DNA from: Leptolinea sp. | GTDB lineage: Bacteria; Chloroflexota; Anaerolineae; Anaerolineales; Anaerolineaceae | Direction of reading: 5' to 3' | DNA: 32,408 bases | Assembly: GCA_012515195.1 (NCBI GenBank) | Contig: JAAYYW010000280.1 | Span: forward strand, 1 to 32,408 | In this document: positions 30,493 through 32,408 of the stretch, piece after piece | How positions within the stretch are numbered: the first letter of the stretch is position 1 | How the letters are laid out: every line of letters begins with the position of its first letter | Translations under genes and position numbers: made by a program | Notes under the pieces: model-generated | Told to the model about the DNA's origin: nothing | Seen by the model: the letters and a program-made list of their open reading frames with translations, nothing else | Databases searched by the model: none

Positions 30493-31557
30493 TTACTGTA
30501 AGCGAATGCGCGGGTCGATAATGCCGTATAAAATATCGACGATTAGATTGCCGAGCAGTAGTATCAGGCAGTTGAACATGGTCACACCCAGCACAGACAC
30601 TACGTCCAATGACAGGGCGGCGTCAGCCAGGAATGAACCCATTCCTGGGATACTAAAAATTGTTTCTGTAATAACCACACCATTTAGAAGCGCTATGAGC
30701 ATCAACGCGCCCACAGTTACCACCGGGATCAACGCGTTGGGAACCGCGTGCCGGCTGATCACCTTGCGCTCGCTCAATCCTTTGGCGCGGGCAGTTGTCA
30801 TGTAATCCTGGTTCAGCGTATCCAGCATGGAAGAGCGAGTGACACGCAACAGATAAGCCCAATCGAGATAGGCAAGCGTGAGCACCGGAAGAACCAGGTG
30901 AAGTAGAGCATCACGGAAGACATCCATTCGCCCGTTAAGCAGGGCATCAAAGGTATTCATGTTGGTGTATCGGATAAAATCAGCCGATTGAACCACTTGC
31001 ATCGCCCAGTCGGATAACCGCCCGGGCGGGAACCATCCAAGCTTGGCATAAAAGAAAAGAAGAACAAGAAGTCCGAAAACAAAAACGGGGATTGACCAGC
31101 CAACAATACTGAATACCCGCAGTACCTGGTCAATGAATTTATTATGGTTTACAGCGGATACCACACCCAGCCAAATACCAATACCGACCATTGGAATGGC
31201 GGTCCAGAGGGCCAGTTCTGCCGTGGCTGGCAGGCGGCGGCCAATTACTTCCCAAACAGTCCCCTTGCCGGTCTTTGACCAACCCAGGTTGCCAAATATT
31301 ACTCCCCCTTCCCTCTCACCGGTCTGCGGGTCTTTCGTGCCGGTCATCCAGCGCCAGTATTGTACCGGTACTGGATCATCGAGACCATATTTTTTTATGA
31401 TCGCTTCCATAGCTCCCTGGCGTTTGGGGATATCCTGTACATATAGAGACGCACGCTCATAGGGAGTTAACATCGATAACATGGAAAAGATCAAAATGGT
31501 CACAGCCAGCAACAGAAGCGGCAGAATCATCAGCCGGCGAATGATAAAGGAAAGCAT
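30493..31557 (-). CDS. Peptide ABC transporter permease (DppB/OppB type)
   Basis: Inner-membrane permease of about 355 residues pairing with the downstream DppC-type subunit. The N-terminal IIRRLMILPLLLLAVTILIF is the family's first helix. The EAA coupling loop is YMTTARAKGLSERKVISRH, and the C-terminus LIVDILYGIIDPRIRL is standard. I start at the ATG at 31557, which matches family N-termini; GGAGGT lies 11 bases upstream, slightly far. The frame extends upstream to 31644, but that would add a non-homologous tail covering the intergenic hairpin. An insertion near residues 60-100 (MTGTKDPQTGEREGGVIFGN) is longer than in E. coli DppB. Confidence 0.93.
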   Translation of the reverse strand: MLSFIIRRLMILPLLLLAVTILIFSMLSMLTPYERASLYVQDIPKRQGAMEAIIKKYGLDDPVPVQYWRWMTGTKDPQTGEREGGVIFGNLGWSKTGKGTVWEVIGRRLPATAELALWTAIPMVGIGIWLGVVSAVNHNKFIDQVLRVFSIVGWSIPVFVFGLLVLLFFYAKLGWFPPGRLSDWAMQVVQSADFIRYTNMNTFDALLNGRMDVFRDALLHLVLPVLTLAYLDWAYLLRVTRSSMLDTLNQDYMTTARAKGLSERKVISRHAVPNALIPVVTVGALMLIALLNGVVITETIFSIPGMGSFLADAALSLDVVSVLGVTMFNCLILLLGNLIVDILYGIIDPRIRLQ

Positions 31558-31623
31558 TGACAAATGGCACCTCCAGGTCCCACCCAGCAGAGGGAATACG
31601 GGCGGGGGATTTCTTGCACTTTT

Positions 31624-31653
31624 CCGGGAGCCGTAATTTCTCACGGCTCCCGG
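31624..31653 (-). promoter_or_regulatory. Intergenic hairpin between substrate-binding protein and permease genes
   Basis: CCGGGAGCCGT (31624-31634) and ACGGCTCCCGG (31643-31653) form a perfect 11-bp stem with an 8-base loop. On the transcribed minus strand it is followed by A residues, not a T tract. It is therefore more likely an RNA-stabilising or partial-stop structure that raises binding-protein yield relative to permease, as in other ABC operons. Confidence 0.7.
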
Positions 31654-31683
31654 TTCAGTTCAGTTCAAATTATCTTTTACAGA

Positions 31684-32408
31684 TTACGGGGCTACTTTGG
31701 ATAACGAGTAAACCCAACCGTATTCCGGATTTCCATAAGCAGGATTGAAGTAGAAACCCTTGACCCAGGACTGGAATGGATAACCTTCCATGGCCTGATA
31801 CATCCAGATATTCACAGCATCTTCCTGTGACATGGTCTGGATCTTTTCGTAGATCGGGGTACGGGCTTCAACGCCATTTGCCTCAGCACCTTCAATAATG
31901 ATCGTGTCATACTTTGTTTTGTAATCATCGGTCATATTGATAATACGGCCATAGGCACCCTGTGAATACAGGAATGGGTTGACCCAGTTGTGCGGGTCGT
32001 GGTAGTCTTCCACCCAGCCACCCACGTAGATGGGGAGCTTGCCCTGGCGGCGGCTTTCAAGAAGCACAGGCCACGGCATGGCAAGCACGGCGATAGAGAA
32101 TTTTGGATTGACAGATTCAATACCGGCTTTCAGGATCTCGGCAGCCAGGCGGCGGGTGTCGTTACCGCTGTTGTAGGCGATCTGCATGTAGAAGCCCTTG
32201 GACCAGATATCGTCCTCATCCTCACCGGCAGGAATACCATCGCCATCAAGATCGGCAGCTTTGAATTCGGCTTCGCAGACAGCGGGGTCGAATTTGTTCA
32301 ACGGAGCCTGATCGGCCAGATAACCCATCATACCCTGCGGGATAGGACCCTGTGCCTGAACACCTTCACCGGCCAGGGCGTCTTTAACCATCGCATCGTA
32401 ATCGAAGC
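31684..32408 (-). CDS. Peptide ABC transporter substrate-binding protein (5' end beyond window)
   Basis: C-terminal 241 residues of an extracytoplasmic solute-binding protein of family 5 (DppA/OppA-like); the signal peptide and N-terminal lobe lie past the right edge. Support comes from the typical C-terminal pattern LAMPWPVLLESRRQGKLPIYVGGW, followed by EDYHDPHNWVNPFLYSQGAYG, and from position at the head of the permease operon. Unusually, DLDGDGIPAGEDED resembles an EF-hand/dockerin calcium loop, sitting where standard DppA proteins lack one. The stop is about 125 bases before the DppB-type gene, with a hairpin between. Ligand unknown; peptides are the family default. Confidence 0.93.
   Translation of the reverse strand, partial: FDYDAMVKDALAGEGVQAQGPIPQGMMGYLADQAPLNKFDPAVCEAEFKAADLDGDGIPAGEDEDDIWSKGFYMQIAYNSGNDTRRLAAEILKAGIESVNPKFSIAVLAMPWPVLLESRRQGKLPIYVGGWVEDYHDPHNWVNPFLYSQGAYGRIINMTDDYKTKYDTIIIEGAEANGVEARTPIYEKIQTMSQEDAVNIWMYQAMEGYPFQSWVKGFYFNPAYGNPEYGWVYSLSKVAP

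Noticed and set aside
1-32408. CRISPR array, IS element, prophage or integrated island
   Set aside because: No regularly spaced direct repeats, transposase, integrase or tRNA-flanked junction was seen.

Overview
The window looks like chromosomal DNA of an anaerobic Chloroflexota bacterium of the Anaerolineae type. This is inference from gene content: an archaeal-type (short, non-GAD) aspartyl-tRNA synthetase, a TrpB2-type tryptophan synthase beta chain under a T-box, split BchI/BchD-like chelatase reading frames, methylmalonyl-CoA mutase accessory genes, zinc-ribbon proteins and a Dpp/Opp peptide transporter. No phage genes, IS elements, CRISPR arrays, rRNA or tRNA genes were recognised. Genes are densely packed, with several perfect hairpin terminators between convergent units.

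Layout. 1-3.7 kb (minus): a hybrid sensor kinase cut by the left edge, overlapping a REC-GGDEF diguanylate cyclase; together a two-component/c-di-GMP module. 4.0-6.1 kb: two convergent zinc-ribbon proteins of unknown function. 6.3-9.75 kb: a GyrI-like protein, YjbQ, a methyltransferase-like protein, an M28 peptidase with membrane segments and an MNT nucleotidyltransferase. 9.8-11.7 kb (minus): trpB2 behind a complete tryptophan-specific T-box leader (promoter, UGG specifier, T-box sequence, terminator). 11.7-19.3 kb: pirin, a DUF6584-like protein, a SpoIIAA-like protein, two membrane proteins (one RDD), an orphan beta-class DNA methyltransferase, two tandem AHSA1/SRPBCC proteins and a DUF368 polyprenyl-phosphate transporter.

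19.4-24.5 kb is the most interesting part. On the minus strand an AAA+ (BchI-like) frame and a VWA (BchD C-terminal-like) frame are separated only by a run of ten A residues that contains a dnaX-type A_AAA_AAG slippery heptamer directly before the stop codon. A -1 shift there joins them into one chlD-like protein of about 697 residues. This fits the programmed frameshifting reported for chlD genes that supply both the small and medium subunits of a cobaltochelatase. Divergently transcribed are the B12-binding subunit of a methylmalonyl-CoA mutase and MeaB, its G-protein chaperone, so the locus reads as a cobalamin making/using neighbourhood. MeaB runs in frame, with no stop codon, into aspartyl-tRNA synthetase, which also has its own strong Shine-Dalgarno and ATG.

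24.5-27.7 kb (plus) continues with a GNAT acetyltransferase, prs, mutM and a membrane-anchored protein. 27.7-29.4 kb (minus) has a YbjN-like protein, a NifU C-terminal-domain protein and a cyclic-nucleotide-binding protein. 29.5-32.4 kb (minus) is a peptide ABC transporter: substrate-binding protein (cut by the right edge), a hairpin, then two permeases and a strong terminator.
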